NCBI GenBank assembly: GCA_016704345.1
Contig: JADJAH010000038.1
Span: 1 to 64,000, forward strand
From: Ignavibacteria bacterium
GTDB taxonomy: Bacteria; Bacteroidota; Ignavibacteria; Tepidaquicellales; Tepidaquicellaceae
Reading direction: 5' to 3'
Length of the DNA: 64,000 nucleotides
In this document: positions 63,841-64,000 of the stretch, piece by piece
How the letters are laid out: each line of letters opens with the position of its first letter
How positions within the stretch are numbered: the first letter of the stretch is position 1
The notes under the pieces: model-generated
What the model saw: the letters and a program-made list of their open reading frames with translations, nothing else
Database searches by the model: none
What the model was told of the DNA's origin: nothing
Position numbers and translations under genes: made by a program

Positions 63841-64000
63841 ATGTCTTTAACTAATACTGGCAAAGTATTGCTTCTGTTACCGGTCTGGATTTTATTTAAT
63901 GCAGTCTATGGATTTCCTCAATCAGACTCGGCAGATCTGAATGTTGAAGTTGATAAAGATACATCATCATTTTCTAAAGGTCTTGAGAAGGCAAGGCAAA
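63841..64000 (+). CDS. Exported protein, 5' end only
   Basis: The gene starts at ATG 63841 and runs off the window. The 53 visible residues begin with a signal peptide (KVLLLLPVWILFNAVYGFP) and a polar mature start (QSDSADLNVEVDKDT). The family cannot be told. Confidence 0.5.
   Translation, partial: MSLTNTGKVLLLLPVWILFNAVYGFPQSDSADLNVEVDKDTSSFSKGLEKARQ

Overview
The window looks like chromosomal DNA from a member of the Ignavibacteria or a close relative in the Bacteroidota/Chlorobiota (FCB) group. The main support is two large secreted proteins ending in a type IX secretion sorting domain with the NYPNPFNP motif. Other support comes from a gingipain/PorU-like C25 peptidase, DUF4175, DUF4159 and DUF5916/CBM9-type proteins, a dockerin-bearing YHYH protein, and starts that mostly lack a Shine-Dalgarno sequence. 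No rRNA, tRNA or CRISPR array was found. Translated similarity was judged by eye, so family names rest on motifs rather than searches.

Layout. 1-6,880 is a decayed accessory island. It holds the ruins of a sigma-54 AAA+ activator, a possible sigma-54 promoter with a structured segment beside it, unreadable coding debris, a ClpP-like protein with a degenerate active site, a frameshifted GHKL ATPase, and a tyrosine recombinase split at a textbook -1 slippery heptamer. 6,925-11,533 is a four-gene minus-strand cluster: two ATP-grasp enzymes, a YbdK-type carboxylate-amine ligase and an M29-type aminopeptidase, probably making and trimming a peptide-like metabolite. 11,640-17,460 holds small secreted or membrane proteins, a YHYH/dockerin protein, prfA and a methyltransferase. 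17,648-28,463 is rich in exported proteins (C25 peptidase, M14 carboxypeptidase, a T9SS-sorted repeat protein) plus the tag glycosylase. 28,737-33,948 is a LmbE-like deacetylase followed by a ferric-iron/phosphonate-type ABC importer whose binding-protein gene is frameshifted, with palindromic repeats between the genes.

34,237-42,580 carries a nucleotidyltransferase-like pair, the first half only of carB, ppk and a long coiled-coil DUF4175 protein. 42,763-52,129 carries a two-domain exported protein, an exported MsrB, two tandem paralogous membrane proteins, a CBM9/beta-barrel protein, a DUF4159 protein, and a CitE-like/SGNH-like pair. 52,319-59,382 holds a TsdA-like dihaem cytochrome, sdhB and a broken sdhA with an unrelated secreted protein between them, an HtrA-TPR protease and an enoyl-CoA hydratase. 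59,561-64,000 holds a GxxExxY protein, an E1-like ThiF enzyme coupled to a membrane Prok-RING protein, a MenA/UbiA prenyltransferase, and the start of a secreted protein that runs off the end.

The strongest candidates for an under-described system are the E1-like/Prok-RING pair (60,317-62,402) and the ATP-grasp/GCS2/M29 cluster (6,925-11,533). Several otherwise well-preserved genes (C25 peptidase, ABC binding protein, sdhA, recombinase) are each broken by small indels at short repeats. These could be real mutations, programmed frameshifts or sequence errors, and each is reported separately.
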